Of a stretch of 5,186 nt of DNA, positions 4,998 through 5,186 are shown in pieces (position 1 is the first letter of the stretch; each line of letters starts with the position of its first letter). The position numbers were made by a program, and so were the translations under genes. Below the pieces are notes generated by a model. That model ran no database searches. It was given only the letters and a program-made list of their open reading frames with translations, and was not told the origin of the DNA. This DNA comes from Actinomycetota bacterium (GTDB lineage Bacteria > Actinomycetota > Humimicrobiia > Humimicrobiales > Humimicrobiaceae), in assembly GCA_028697935.1 (NCBI GenBank), contig JAQVEM010000095.1:1-5186 (forward strand), written 5' to 3'.

Positions 4998-5186
4998 TTA
5001 TATTATATTTACTTTAAGTATATCTTTCATCTGTCTCAGCGCAAATTTATGATCTCTTCTATTAAGCCCTGCTACTGCATCTTTTACCACATCAACCCGA
5101 TAACCTCTCATTACTGCATCAGCCACTGTATAGAGAATACAGATATTTGTTACATCACCTGTGACTATTAATTTCTGTACATTTAA
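4998..5186 (-). CDS. pncA: Isochorismatase-family cysteine hydrolase, probable nicotinamidase, C-terminal 62 residues (cut by window edge)
   Basis: Nicotinamidase deamidates nicotinamide to nicotinate and ammonia. Only the C-terminal third is in the window. In the frame entering at 5186 it reads LIVTGDVTNICILYTVADAV (visible residues 6-25), then MRGYRVDVVKDAVAGLNRRDHKFALRQM and a short end before TAA. The Cys at visible residue 16, within the TNIC element after a hydrophobic strand ending in Gly, matches the catalytic Cys of the isochorismatase/nicotinamidase fold, and the following helix TVADAVMRGY and strand VDVVKDAV are typical. The Asp and Lys of the catalytic triad would lie outside the window, so the substrate cannot be proved. 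The next gene, pncB, uses nicotinate, which favours nicotinamidase over other members of the superfamily. An 83-nt gap with a candidate promoter separates the two. Confidence 0.85.
   Translation of the reverse strand, partial: LNVQKLIVTGDVTNICILYTVADAVMRGYRVDVVKDAVAGLNRRDHKFALRQMKDILKVNII

Overview
The window is low-GC bacterial DNA in which every supported gene lies on the minus strand, so transcription runs from high to low coordinates. Gene content and order (rpsF-ssb-rpsR-yybS-rplI), Gram-positive-type AGGAGG ribosome binding sites, an S18 with a complete zinc-ligand set and a YybS-type membrane protein point to a Firmicute. A Clostridia-like or Halanaerobiales-like anaerobe is my best guess; the assignment below phylum level is inference.

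Layout in transcription order. (1) 5186-4998: the last 62 codons of a nicotinamidase/isochorismatase-family cysteine hydrolase, cut by the window edge. (2) 4914-3745: nicotinate phosphoribosyltransferase of the type with a C-terminal four-cysteine zinc knuckle. Together these give the two-step route nicotinamide -> nicotinate -> nicotinate mononucleotide of NAD salvage. A candidate promoter lies in the 83-bp gap between them. (3) 3670-2777: a small-conductance mechanosensitive channel (MscS family). (4) 2776-2526: a 251-bp intergenic region with a 16-bp palindrome, a good extended -10 promoter and an approximately 110-nt leader that can fold into three successive hairpins. (5) 2525-1: the ribosomal/replication operon rpsF (bS6), ssb, rpsR (bS18), yybS (DUF2232 membrane protein) and the first 95 codons of rplI (bL9), cut by the window edge.

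The operon layout is the conserved Firmicute one, but yybS is followed directly by rplI; the gdpP (yybT) gene that sits between them in Bacillus subtilis is absent here. All three ribosomal protein genes start with TTG behind a strong Shine-Dalgarno sequence, while the four other genes whose starts are visible use ATG. I see no RNA genes, insertion sequences, CRISPR arrays or prophage genes, and no convincing rho-independent terminator. The window looks like ordinary chromosomal core plus metabolic genes; the most interesting points are the TTG pattern and the structured rpsF leader, not a new system.
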